A stretch of DNA of 64,000 nucleotides from Chloroflexota bacterium (GTDB lineage Bacteria; Chloroflexota; Anaerolineae; J102): the NCBI GenBank assembly GCA_029782215.1, contig JAKOVD010000127.1:1-64000 (forward strand), given 5' to 3'. Positions 8,314 through 15,870 of the stretch are shown in pieces. Under the pieces are notes generated by a model, which was not told where the DNA came from, did not search any database, and saw only the letters and a program-made list of their open reading frames with translations. Numbering within the stretch: the first letter of the stretch is position 1; every line of letters begins with the position of its first letter. Position numbers and translations under genes: made by a program.

Positions 8314-8769
8314 GTGAGAGTCACCCTGCTGGCCCATACGCGGCTGCTTCCGGTGCCGGTGGAGGAGGCGCCCCTGGCCTTGGGCGCCGGCACTCCCCAG
8401 GAGAACCTCATCGAGTACGCGGGGCGCATTTGCTACCGCTCCGATGCCATGATGGGCAAGAGCCCCACGTTCATTGCCGCCAGGGTGCGGGAGGGGCACG
8501 AGGACATCATCGAGCATGTCCGCTTCGTGTTCAAGGTGGAGGGTCTGGCCCTGGATCGCACACTCCTCCTACTTGCCAGCCAGCCCACGGTACAGGTCAC
8601 GGACCTCGGCCATGACGACTGGGTGCTTAGCATGAACGCCCGCAACATCCGCGATTTCCGGGCTAAGGCAGGCTCGGCGCTTGCCGATGAGCTGTGGCGG
8701 CTCGCCGCCGCCATCCTGCCCACCGTGTTCGCCGGCGCCTTCCCTGAGACAGTGCAGGAGGGGCCATGA
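8314..8769 (+). CDS. thyX: ThyX N-terminal part (split flavin-dependent thymidylate synthase)
   Basis: The 151-aa product carries the beginning of ThyX: the first strand (RVTLLAHT), the ENLIEYAGRICYRSD region and EHVRFVFKVEG at about 67-77. It starts at GTG 8314 with AAGGAG upstream. After residue 77 comes a segment of about 74 residues (including WVLSMNARNIRDF) that short ThyX proteins lack. The RHR signature is not in this ORF but in the next, which overlaps by ATGA. Together the two should form the enzyme that methylates dUMP using methylenetetrahydrofolate, FAD and NADPH. It could be a natural two-subunit form or an insertion-bearing ThyX broken by a frameshift. Confidence 0.75.
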   Translation: MRVTLLAHTRLLPVPVEEAPLALGAGTPQENLIEYAGRICYRSDAMMGKSPTFIAARVREGHEDIIEHVRFVFKVEGLALDRTLLLLASQPTVQVTDLGHDDWVLSMNARNIRDFRAKAGSALADELWRLAAAILPTVFAGAFPETVQEGP

Positions 8770-9305
8770 CCAGGGTTCTGCTGCTGGGTTTCGTGCCCGT
8801 TGACGGTCTGCCGGAGCCCGAAAAGCATGGCGCCGCCACGTTTCTGCTCACCGGCATCTCGCGTTCGTGCAGCCACCAGATCGTCCGGCACCGGCTGGCG
8901 TCGTTCAGCCAGGAATCGCAGCGCTACGTCAGCTTGGAGAAAGGGGAGTGGCAGGCGGTGATTCCACCGGCCGTGGCGTCCAATCCGGAGGCAAAGGCGG
9001 TGCTGGAGACCGCATGGGACGACTTGCAGACTGCCTACGCCAGGCTGCGCGCCCTCAACATCCGCAAGGAAGACGCTCGCTTTCTGCTGCCCAACGCTGC
9101 TGAAACCAAGCTGGTCATGACCATGGACTACGCGGCGCTGCGCCATTTCTTCTGGCTGCGCCTCGACAAAGCCGCCCAGTGGGAGGTCCGCGACGTGGCC
9201 AGGGAGATGATGCGGCTTGTCTATCCCCTGGCGCCGGGGATCTTCCAGGACCTCTGGGACACCTTCATGACGGACGAAGAGCCCGCCGCCGGCGGCCAGC
9301 CCTGA
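8766..9305 (+). CDS. thyX: ThyX C-terminal catalytic part (split flavin-dependent thymidylate synthase)
   Basis: This 179-aa protein contains the ThyX signature RHRxxSxxxxSxR (RHRLASFSQESQR, residues 41-53), the DARFLLPNAAETKL segment and the LRHFFWLRLDKAAQWEVR helix that bind FAD and dUMP. It opens with its own ATG behind a strong AGGAGG site 5 nt upstream and overlaps the first ORF by ATGA, which favours separate, coupled translation. Residues 21-30 (HGAATFLLTG) repeat the role of the EHVRFVFKVEG strand in the first ORF, suggesting an insertion between duplicated strands. No thyA is visible in the window. Confidence 0.85.
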   Translation: MTRVLLLGFVPVDGLPEPEKHGAATFLLTGISRSCSHQIVRHRLASFSQESQRYVSLEKGEWQAVIPPAVASNPEAKAVLETAWDDLQTAYARLRALNIRKEDARFLLPNAAETKLVMTMDYAALRHFFWLRLDKAAQWEVRDVAREMMRLVYPLAPGIFQDLWDTFMTDEEPAAGGQP

Positions 9306-9322
9306 AGACCGCCCCGCTCATC

Positions 9323-10672
9323 TCAAGTGTCGAAGACGACCTGCGCTGACCAGGCGCCGCCGGATTCGGGCCCGCGCACGTAGAGGTCGTGGTAGGTCAC
9401 GGCTTTGATATGGGCCAGCTCGCTGCGCCCCTGCCGGCCAACAGCCACCGCTCTCAGAGCCTTGGCGGAGACGTCCTCGATGAAGAAGCTCTGGAACGAG
9501 ACACCCTGGGCCTCGGAGTGCCACAGAAGCTGGCTCAACCAGGCCACAAGCAGGGCCTCCACGTCCGGCGCCTCCACGGCGATGTGCTGCCGCACGGTCG
9601 GCCCGGCGATCTCGGCGGCGCCCTGCAGGGTCGCCAACGCCAGGGCCGCGTTGGCGAAAAGGTCCGCCTGGTCGCGCCCGATCACCCGCATCGCCCGGTC
9701 GGCGGTGTGGGGGACATCCACAAAGCGGGGAGCGTCGGGCACCTGCGGATCGAGGCTGAGGAGGGCGGCGGCCTGGTCGCGGTCGCGTGCGATCTGGGCC
9801 TTGAGGGCATCGAGTCCGGGGAACTTCATCTCGTCCCGCAGCCGCTGGACGAACTCCAGCCCGATCGAACGGCCGTACAGGGCCTCATCGAAATCGATCA
9901 CGTGCGTTTCGACGGTCCTGTGCGTACCGTTGACGGTGGGGCGCACGCCGATGTTGGTGACGGCCGGGCGCCGCACGCCCTCGACCATGGCCCAGGTGGC
10001 GTAGACGCCGTTGGCCGGGATCACGCGCCCCTGGCCGCAGGACAGATTGGCGGTGGGGAAGCCGATGGTCCGCCCGCGTTCGGCGCCGTGCACCACGACG
10101 CCGTTGAGGCCGTAGTAGCGTCCCAGCCAGGGCGCCACCCACTCGACGTTGCCGATCTCCAACAGGCGCCGGATGCGGCTTGAGCGCACCGGCTGTTCTT
10201 CCCACGTAAACTCGGGATACACGGTCACGCCGATGCCCAGGCGCGTCCCCAGCTCGGTCAGCACCGGAACCGTGCCGCGGCGATGGCGGCCCAGGGCGAA
10301 ATCGGGACCCACCCAAAGCTGGGCGAGGCCAAGATGGCTGTGTAGCCGCCGCAAGAAATCCTCGGCCTCGGTCTGCGCGACCTCGGGCGTGAAGGGCTGC
10401 AAGACAACGAAGTCGAGATCGCGCTGCGGCAGCAGACTGAGCCGTTCGAACAGCGACGTCAGGCCCGCAATGGGCTGGTCGGGTCGCAGCACACTGCGCG
10501 GGTGAGGGTAGAAGGTGAGAAGCCCGCACGCCGCCCCCTGCGCGTGGGCCTCGGCGCGCATAGCGGCCAACAGCGCCCGGTGCCCGCGGTGTACACCATC
10601 GAAATTGCCGATGGTCAGGTAGGTCGGTCCCGTCAGCCCGGCTAGGGCGATGGAGTCAAAGACTGGAAGCAT
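9323..10672 (-). CDS. ribF: Bifunctional riboflavin kinase/FAD synthetase fused to an archease domain
   Basis: Residues 1 to about 308 are a complete RibF: the FMN adenylyltransferase motif GNFDGVHRGH (22-31), the RSSRIR loop (163-168) and the riboflavin kinase PTAN motif (206-209). It converts riboflavin to FMN and FAD. Residues about 316-449 form an archease domain: FVDVPHTADRAMRVIG at its start, IKAVTYHDLYVR (422-433) and the closing VVFD. Archease activates the RNA ligase RtcB in other organisms; no rtcB is in the window. The frame is continuous over 449 codons with no internal start needed. It is the last gene of the nusA-infB-truB cluster, 23 bp after truB, where ribF is usual but archease is not. 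Confidence 0.9.
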   Translation of the reverse strand: MLPVFDSIALAGLTGPTYLTIGNFDGVHRGHRALLAAMRAEAHAQGAACGLLTFYPHPRSVLRPDQPIAGLTSLFERLSLLPQRDLDFVVLQPFTPEVAQTEAEDFLRRLHSHLGLAQLWVGPDFALGRHRRGTVPVLTELGTRLGIGVTVYPEFTWEEQPVRSSRIRRLLEIGNVEWVAPWLGRYYGLNGVVVHGAERGRTIGFPTANLSCGQGRVIPANGVYATWAMVEGVRRPAVTNIGVRPTVNGTHRTVETHVIDFDEALYGRSIGLEFVQRLRDEMKFPGLDALKAQIARDRDQAAALLSLDPQVPDAPRFVDVPHTADRAMRVIGRDQADLFANAALALATLQGAAEIAGPTVRQHIAVEAPDVEALLVAWLSQLLWHSEAQGVSFQSFFIEDVSAKALRAVAVGRQGRSELAHIKAVTYHDLYVRGPESGGAWSAQVVFDT

Positions 10673-10683
10673 AAGCAGTCGTT

Positions 10684-10708
10684 AGTCGTCAGATATCAGT
10701 CGTCAGAT
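10684..10708. repeat. Short direct repeat AGTCGTCAGAT between truB and ribF
   Basis: Two copies of AGTCGTCAGAT (10684-10694 and 10698-10708, period 14) fill the truB-ribF spacer and run into the last codons of truB. The related string ATCAGTCGTCAG recurs in the ylxR-nusA spacer near 15782. Confidence 0.6.
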
Positions 10709-11628
10709 GCGGATGAGGGAACGGGCGGGGCAAATACCTTGTGCGGCAGCAAGAGGCCGTGCCGGGGATTGCTCCTACCTATGCCCAGCAGGACACCGTG
10801 GGGATCATAGACCGTGACATCACAGGGCTCGCCCCCCGGCCTTCCTAGCATGCTCTCCGGCAGGGGACGCGGCTGACCCAGGCTGAAGCGATAGGCCTCA
10901 TCCGCCTCAAGCTGGACTGACGGCAGGCCGGAGAGGGCGAAGCTGACCTCGTGCAGACAGCTCGTCCAGCCGCCGCCCAGCGCGACCAGATCGTCGAGGG
11001 GCACGGCCTTCTCGACCTTCCACGGTCCCGAGGCCAGCCGCCGCAGTGAGGTCACGTGGCCGCCGCAGCCGAGCGTCTGTCCAAGGTCGTGCGCCAACGA
11101 ACGGACGTAAGTGCCAGGTGAACATAACATTCTTACGACAAGGTGAGGCGCCTGCCAGCTCACAAGGTCCAACTCGAAGAGGGTCACCTGTCTGGGCGCC
11201 AGCTCCACCTCGGCCCCGGCTCGCGCGTAGACGTAGGCCGGGCGTCCCTGCTTCTTGACCGCCGAATAGGGCGGGGGTGTCTGGCTGATTTCGCCGGTGA
11301 ACCCCTTCAGCACCTGCTGCAGGTCGGCGGCGGTGAGGGGGGGCAGGGAATGGCTGGCCACCACCACGCCCTCGGCATCATAGGTGTTGGTTTCTTCACC
11401 AAGGCGCACCTCGGCCAGATAGGTCTTGACGCTCGCCTGCAGGTACTCGGCGATGCGCGTCGCCGTGCCGACGCACACCAGCAGCACGCCAGTGGCAAGC
11501 GGGTCCAGGGTGCCGGCATGCCCCACGCGGCGCACTCCCGACAGCCTCCGCACACGCGCCACCACATCGTGTGAAGTCAGGCCGGCAGGCTTGTCGATGT
11601 TGAGGACGCCAACCGGTTCCCCGTTCAT
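10696..11628 (-). CDS. truB: tRNA pseudouridine(55) synthase TruB
   Basis: Isomerises U55 in the T-loop of tRNAs to pseudouridine. The catalytic motif GHAGTLDPLATG, holding the essential Asp, is at about residues 37-48 and follows the conserved LNIDKPAGLTSHDVV. The 310-aa length is normal and a C-terminal PUA-like part is present. The ATG at 11628 overlaps the nrnA stop (ATGA), so translation is coupled. This is the conserved position of truB downstream of rbfA and upstream of ribF. Confidence 0.96.
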   Translation of the reverse strand: MNGEPVGVLNIDKPAGLTSHDVVARVRRLSGVRRVGHAGTLDPLATGVLLVCVGTATRIAEYLQASVKTYLAEVRLGEETNTYDAEGVVVASHSLPPLTAADLQQVLKGFTGEISQTPPPYSAVKKQGRPAYVYARAGAEVELAPRQVTLFELDLVSWQAPHLVVRMLCSPGTYVRSLAHDLGQTLGCGGHVTSLRRLASGPWKVEKAVPLDDLVALGGGWTSCLHEVSFALSGLPSVQLEADEAYRFSLGQPRPLPESMLGRPGGEPCDVTVYDPHGVLLGIGRSNPRHGLLLPHKVFAPPVPSSASDD

Positions 11629-12617
11629 GTCCCTGTGGTGAGGGCGGCCTGGCGCAGGCGGGCCACAACCTGGGCACGCACCTCAGTCAATTTGCCCACC
11701 ATCGTGAAGCCGGCAGCCAGCGTATGCCCGCCGCCGCCCAGGGCCAGCGCCAACGTGGCCACGTCATAGCCCGGACGCGCACGCAGACTCACCTCCACCT
11801 GTCCTTCGGGGAGCTCCGTGAACACGGCGGCAATGCGAGCTTCGTTGGCGCTCAAAAGGAAAGACACCAAGCCTTCGGCGCGGATCAGGCCGTTCAGGTC
11901 GGTTCGCATCCTCTTGCTGTTGACGACGCTGATCACGCCATCCTCGAGCTCCACGCTTTCCAGGGCACGTCCCCACAGGCGGACAACACCGTACGAACGG
12001 TTATTGAAGGCTGTCTCGAGGATGCGACCCAGCGGGGCGCCGGCTTCCGTCAGGGTTGCGGCCAGCCGCAGCGAGCGCGGCGTCGTATTGAAGGTCGTGA
12101 ACCCGCGCGTGTCGGTCACGATCGCGGTGAGCAGACTGGTGGCGATGTCCGCATCCAGGTTCACGCCCAAGGCCACGCCCAGGTCGTAGACCAGCTCGGC
12201 CGTTGCGCACGCCGCCGGCTCAACCCAATTCACCTGGCCAAAGTAGTCATTGGTGGGATGGTGGTCGATCACGATCAGAGGCAGGCGGCCGTGCCGGCGG
12301 GGCAGGTAGACGCCGCCCAGACGGCTGCGATCACTGCAGTCAAGGGCCAGGACCAGGTCAACGTCATCATCTTCGACAACATCGACAATGCTTTCTTGCG
12401 CAGGCAAAAACTGCAGGTTGATCGGGATCCGATCCTGACAGGCCAGGACCGGATCCTTACCCAGATGCCAGCACATCATCCCTGCAGCCAGAAGACTGCC
12501 AATCGCATCCCCGTCGGGGGACAGGTGAGCGATCAGGAGAGGGCGCCGGGAACTGTGCAGCGCCTCCAGGAGCGCCGCAGGCGGAGAATAGGCCGGTTCT
12601 TCGGTCACGGTCGTCAA
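11625..12617 (-). CDS. nrnA: DHH-family phosphoesterase, NrnA-like (oligoribonuclease/pAp phosphatase)
   Basis: Predicted to degrade nanoRNAs and dephosphorylate 3'-phosphoadenosine 5'-phosphate. DHH-domain motifs are visible: HLSPDGDAIGS (metal-binding Asp residues), DCSD and IDHHPTND. The C-terminal DHHA1 domain has GGGGHTLAAGF. Length is 330 aa. The start appears to be TTG at 12617, 26 bp after rbfA. Its place between rbfA and truB is the usual one in many Gram-positive and Chloroflexi genomes. A CysQ-like gene further right (37142) may act on the same pAp substrate. Confidence 0.92.
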   Translation of the reverse strand: MTTVTEEPAYSPPAALLEALHSSRRPLLIAHLSPDGDAIGSLLAAGMMCWHLGKDPVLACQDRIPINLQFLPAQESIVDVVEDDDVDLVLALDCSDRSRLGGVYLPRRHGRLPLIVIDHHPTNDYFGQVNWVEPAACATAELVYDLGVALGVNLDADIATSLLTAIVTDTRGFTTFNTTPRSLRLAATLTEAGAPLGRILETAFNNRSYGVVRLWGRALESVELEDGVISVVNSKRMRTDLNGLIRAEGLVSFLLSANEARIAAVFTELPEGQVEVSLRARPGYDVATLALALGGGGHTLAAGFTMVGKLTEVRAQVVARLRQAALTTGT

Positions 12618-12643
12618 CTGTCGTTCCGATTACGCGGCGCCGC

Positions 12644-13027
12644 TCAGGAGCCTGATGGCGCCGGCTCGGCATCGTCATCCGGGCTGTACTCGAGCTGGTC
12701 GATGATAGTGTCGATGCGCTGCACATCGCCCAGGGTCCGATCCAGCCGGAAGACCAGGTCAGGCACCTTGCGGAGCTGGACCCTGCCGGCGATCTGGCTG
12801 CGGATAAAGCCGCGTGCGTTCTCGAGCCCGGCCATGACGGAGCGCTCATTGGCGGTGTCGTCCAGGAGGCTGATGAACACCCGCGCCGTTTGCAGGTCGC
12901 GGGAGACGTCGACCTCACTGACCGTGATATGGTTGAGGCGCGGATCGCTTAGCTCGTAGCAAATGATGCTTTCGAGCTCGCGCTTCAGCAGTTCGTCAAG
13001 CCTTTCCTTGCGATAGGGACGAGGCAT
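12644..13027 (-). CDS. rbfA: 30S ribosome-binding factor RbfA
   Basis: KH-fold assembly factor for 16S rRNA 5'-end maturation of the 30S subunit. The protein has the family pattern from its N-terminus (RPYRKERLDELLKREL) through SDPRL, the TVSEVDVSRDLQTARVFIS strand and the VPDLVFRLDRTL segment. Length is 127 aa with an acidic tail. An AGGAGGAT Shine-Dalgarno lies just upstream of the ATG at 13027. It follows infB after a 50-bp spacer that contains a tandem repeat. Confidence 0.95.
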   Translation of the reverse strand: MPRPYRKERLDELLKRELESIICYELSDPRLNHITVSEVDVSRDLQTARVFISLLDDTANERSVMAGLENARGFIRSQIAGRVQLRKVPDLVFRLDRTLGDVQRIDTIIDQLEYSPDDDAEPAPSGS

Positions 13028-13040
13028 GGGAGATCCTCCT

Positions 13041-13084
13041 GTTGAACGTTCAACGTCTGGCGCTGAACGTTCAACGTCTAGCGC
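13041..13084. repeat. Two-copy 21-bp tandem repeat with palindromic core
   Basis: A 21-bp unit beginning TGAACGTTCAACGTCT is repeated (13043-13063 and 13064-13084) with one mismatch. The first copy sits in a 14-bp perfect palindrome, GTTGAACGTTCAAC. The array fills the infB-rbfA spacer and overlaps the last codons of infB. Confidence 0.75.
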
Positions 13085-15072
13085 ACGCGCACGCTCTCAA
13101 GCACTTCCACGACATCGCCTTCAGCGGCAGAGTCGAAGTCGGCCAGGCTGAGACCGCACTCATAGCCCATGCGGATCTCGCTGACGTCGTCCTGGTAACG
13201 CTTGAGAGTGACAATGCGGCCGCGATAGACCTCTTTGTTGTTGCGGAGCACGCGCGCGGTGGCATCGCGCTTGACCACCCCGTCCACGACCAGGCAGCCG
13301 AGTACCTTGCCCCGGCTCTTGATCTGGAAGATTGCGCGCACCTCGGCCTTGCCGATGACCCGATCTTCATAGATGGGCTCGAGCATACCCTTGAGGGCCT
13401 TGGAGACATCGTCAACCAGCTCGTAGATGACGTCGTAGAGGTGGATCTCGACGCCGTTGAGCTCCGCTTGGCGGCGGGCGACGCCGTCGGCCTGGGTATG
13501 GAAGCCGAGAATGACGGCGCGACTGGCCGCGGCTAGCATGACGTCTGATTCGGTGATGGTGCCGACGTCCTTGTGCAGGATGCGCACCTTCACTTCCTCG
13601 TTGCTGAGCTCTTTCAAACTGTTCTCAATCGGTTCGATGGAGCCCTGAACGTCGGCCTTGATGATCAGGTTGAGGTCCTTGATCTCACCCGACTGGATCT
13701 GTTTGTAGAGATCATCCAACGACAGCATTTTGGTCGGCTCCGCGCTGGCCCGCGCCTTCAGTGCCCGTTCGGAGGAGATCTGCCGCGCCAGGCGGTCGTT
13801 CTCAACCACCTGGAAGATGTCACCGGCCGCCGGAACGCCCTGCAGCCCAGTGATCAAGACGGGCGTGGCTGGTGCGGCTTCGCTGATCGTTTTGCCCTGG
13901 TCATTGAACATGGCGCGGATACGGCCCCACTCCTGCCCGACGACCACGGAATCACCGGCGTGCAGCGTGCCCTTCTGGACCAGGACGGTCGCCACATTGC
14001 CGAGATGGCGGTCCTGGTTCGCCTCGATGACGGTGCCGACGGCGGCGCCCTCGGGATTGGCCGTCAGCTCCATGACGTCGGCCACCAGGAGCACATTCTC
14101 CAGCAGCTCGTCGATGTTCAGCCGCTTCTTGGCGGAGATGGGCACGACGGTGGTGTCGCCGCCCCAGTCATCGGGCTGCAGGCCCAGGTCAGAAAGCTGC
14201 TGCTTGACGCGGTCGGGGTTGGCGTTGGCCTTGTCGATCTTGTTAAGCGCCACCACGATGGGCACACGGGCGGCGCGCAGATGCGAAATGGCTTCGCGCG
14301 TCTGCGGCATCACACCGTCGTCGGCCGCCACCACCAGGATGGCGATGTCGGTAGCCTGGGCGCCACGGGCGCGCATGGCGGTGAAGGCGGCATGACCGGG
14401 CGTGTCGAGGAAGGTGATCCTGCGTCCATTGAGCTCCACCTGGTAGGCGGCGATGTGCTGGGTGATGCCCCCCGATTCACCCGCTACGACATTGGTGTTG
14501 CGGATGGCGTCCAGCAGCGTCGTCTTGCCGTGATCCACATGGCCGAGGACCGTCACTACGGGCGGCCTTGGCTGGAGCTTGGACGTGTCCTCCTCCATCT
14601 CTATCAGGCGCTCACGCAGGGTCTTGGGGCCCTCGCTGCCGGGCTCGACCTCGGGTTCGGCGATCGTCTCGCGTGTCACCACGATGCCCAGCTCTTCGCC
14701 CACGATGGAGGCCGTGTCGAAATCGATGAGCTCGTTGATGTTGGCCATCTTGCCGTAGCTCATCAGGATCTTGATGATATCGATGGCGTTGGTCCCCATC
14801 GCCTTGGCCAGGTCGCGCACTGAGATGACCTCGGCAATCTCCACCTGCGAGGGTCGCTCCGCAACCTGCTCGCGCTTCTGAGCCGGTTCGGCAACCGGCG
14901 TCGCCGCTGAGCCGCGTCCCCCATCCCTGCTACCGCCATGTCGGGACGGCGGACGGGAACCGCCGCGCTGGTTGTTCGGTCGTCTGCCCTTGGCCTGGAC
15001 GCCAGTCCGCCCGCTGCCGGCATCCCCCCGGAGAGTCTTCGTTTGATTGGGTCGGTTATCGTATCGCATCAT
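13078..15072 (-). CDS. infB: Translation initiation factor IF-2
   Basis: GTPase that delivers initiator fMet-tRNA to the 30S subunit. After a short, basic, Gly/Arg-rich N-terminus (about 75 residues) and an IF2_N segment come the G-domain motifs GHVDHGKTTL, DTPGHAAF and NKID, then domains II, III and the C-terminal fMet-tRNA-binding domain ending in the YECG..GDVVE-like region. At 664 aa it is a short IF-2. A GGGAGGA site precedes the ATG at 15072. It is within the nusA-ylxR-infB-rbfA order. Confidence 0.97.
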   Translation of the reverse strand: MMRYDNRPNQTKTLRGDAGSGRTGVQAKGRRPNNQRGGSRPPSRHGGSRDGGRGSAATPVAEPAQKREQVAERPSQVEIAEVISVRDLAKAMGTNAIDIIKILMSYGKMANINELIDFDTASIVGEELGIVVTRETIAEPEVEPGSEGPKTLRERLIEMEEDTSKLQPRPPVVTVLGHVDHGKTTLLDAIRNTNVVAGESGGITQHIAAYQVELNGRRITFLDTPGHAAFTAMRARGAQATDIAILVVAADDGVMPQTREAISHLRAARVPIVVALNKIDKANANPDRVKQQLSDLGLQPDDWGGDTTVVPISAKKRLNIDELLENVLLVADVMELTANPEGAAVGTVIEANQDRHLGNVATVLVQKGTLHAGDSVVVGQEWGRIRAMFNDQGKTISEAAPATPVLITGLQGVPAAGDIFQVVENDRLARQISSERALKARASAEPTKMLSLDDLYKQIQSGEIKDLNLIIKADVQGSIEPIENSLKELSNEEVKVRILHKDVGTITESDVMLAAASRAVILGFHTQADGVARRQAELNGVEIHLYDVIYELVDDVSKALKGMLEPIYEDRVIGKAEVRAIFQIKSRGKVLGCLVVDGVVKRDATARVLRNNKEVYRGRIVTLKRYQDDVSEIRMGYECGLSLADFDSAAEGDVVEVLESVRVR

Positions 15073-15429
15073 GGGGTCAGTCCTCCCTGATATGCGTCCT
15101 GTTCATCTCCCAGCCGCCAGGCCGGACTGCCAGCAACGTGCGCTGCCAGTCTTTGGACGGACCTGCGCCGGGAATGAACGAACGAGTATTGTGCTGTAAG
15201 GCTCAGAGACGGCAGAGGGAGGCGCCGACAACCAACACGATTGCCTTTAGGCGATACGTATCACTCCTGCGGCGCAAATACGCACAGCGAATGGGGCCGT
15301 GCAGGCGCTGCTCCCGTGCCGGAATATGAGATTTGCAGTTGCGTGGGTTGGTATGAACGGAGTACACATGGTCGTCGCCAGTCGAAACCGTCGTTTCTGG
15401 ACCTGCATAACTAAGCCAGGAGGCCAGGG
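15073..15429. other. 357-bp intergenic gap between ylxR and infB, nothing identified
   Basis: Apart from the infB ribosome-binding site I see no ORF with a protein signature, no tRNA-like T-loop and no strong terminator here. In many genomes this gap holds a small ribosomal L7Ae-like gene; none is recognisable. Confidence 0.5.
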
Positions 15430-15783
15430 TCAGGAGGCTGGCGAGGGTTCGGGCGTGGTCTGTGCCGGATGCTGAGCGGAAGGGCTGGCGGCAGCAGGGG
15501 CCAGCGAATCGCCTATTGCGCTCAGGGTGTGTCGTTCCTCTGCGGAAAGGGTCGTCTTGAGAGCTCGTGCCAGGACGCCATGCTCAAGGGCACGCCGCCA
15601 GCAGGCGGGGTCGCTGCACAGGTAGGCGCCGCGACCCGATTGCTTGCCGGTAGGATCGTAGCGCACGCCGTCGGGCGTGCGCACAATGCGATTGAGTTCG
15701 CGTTTGCCGAGGGTGCGCCGGCACACCACACAGGTGCGCTGGGGGATGTGCCGTTTCGGACCCTTGCTGCGCGGGGCAGACAT
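15430..15783 (-). CDS. ylxR: YlxR family RNA-binding protein (RnpM)
   Basis: Small DUF448 protein, reported in other bacteria to bind RNA and modulate RNase P. The signature is clear: RTCVVCRRTLGKRELNRIVR, then DPTGKQSGRGAYLC with a further Cys in the CSDPACW segment, so a zinc-like Cys set is possible. It is 117 aa with a 30-residue Pro/Ala/Ser-rich tail that most relatives lack. It follows nusA across an 84-bp repeat-containing spacer, its conserved position. Confidence 0.92.
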   Translation of the reverse strand: MSAPRSKGPKRHIPQRTCVVCRRTLGKRELNRIVRTPDGVRYDPTGKQSGRGAYLCSDPACWRRALEHGVLARALKTTLSAEERHTLSAIGDSLAPAAASPSAQHPAQTTPEPSPAS

Positions 15784-15870
15784 CAGTCGTCAGTAATCAA
15801 TAGCCAGACAGCAGTAATCAGACAGCAGTAGCCAGACAGAACAACCCGTCTGACGACTGATTACTGACTA
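15782..15870. repeat. Degenerate CAGTAATCAG/CAGACAGCAGTA repeats in the ylxR-nusA spacer
   Basis: The spacer is built from short related units: ATCAGTCGTCAGTAATCA at the left, two copies of CAGACAGCAGTA in the middle, and GTCTGACGACTGATTACTGA at the right as a partial inverted copy of the left unit. The low-complexity pattern resembles the truB-ribF spacer. Confidence 0.65.

Noticed and set aside
13573..14823. 416-codon plus-strand ORF
   Set aside because: Antisense to the conserved G domain of infB; His/Asp-rich composition typical of a shadow frame.
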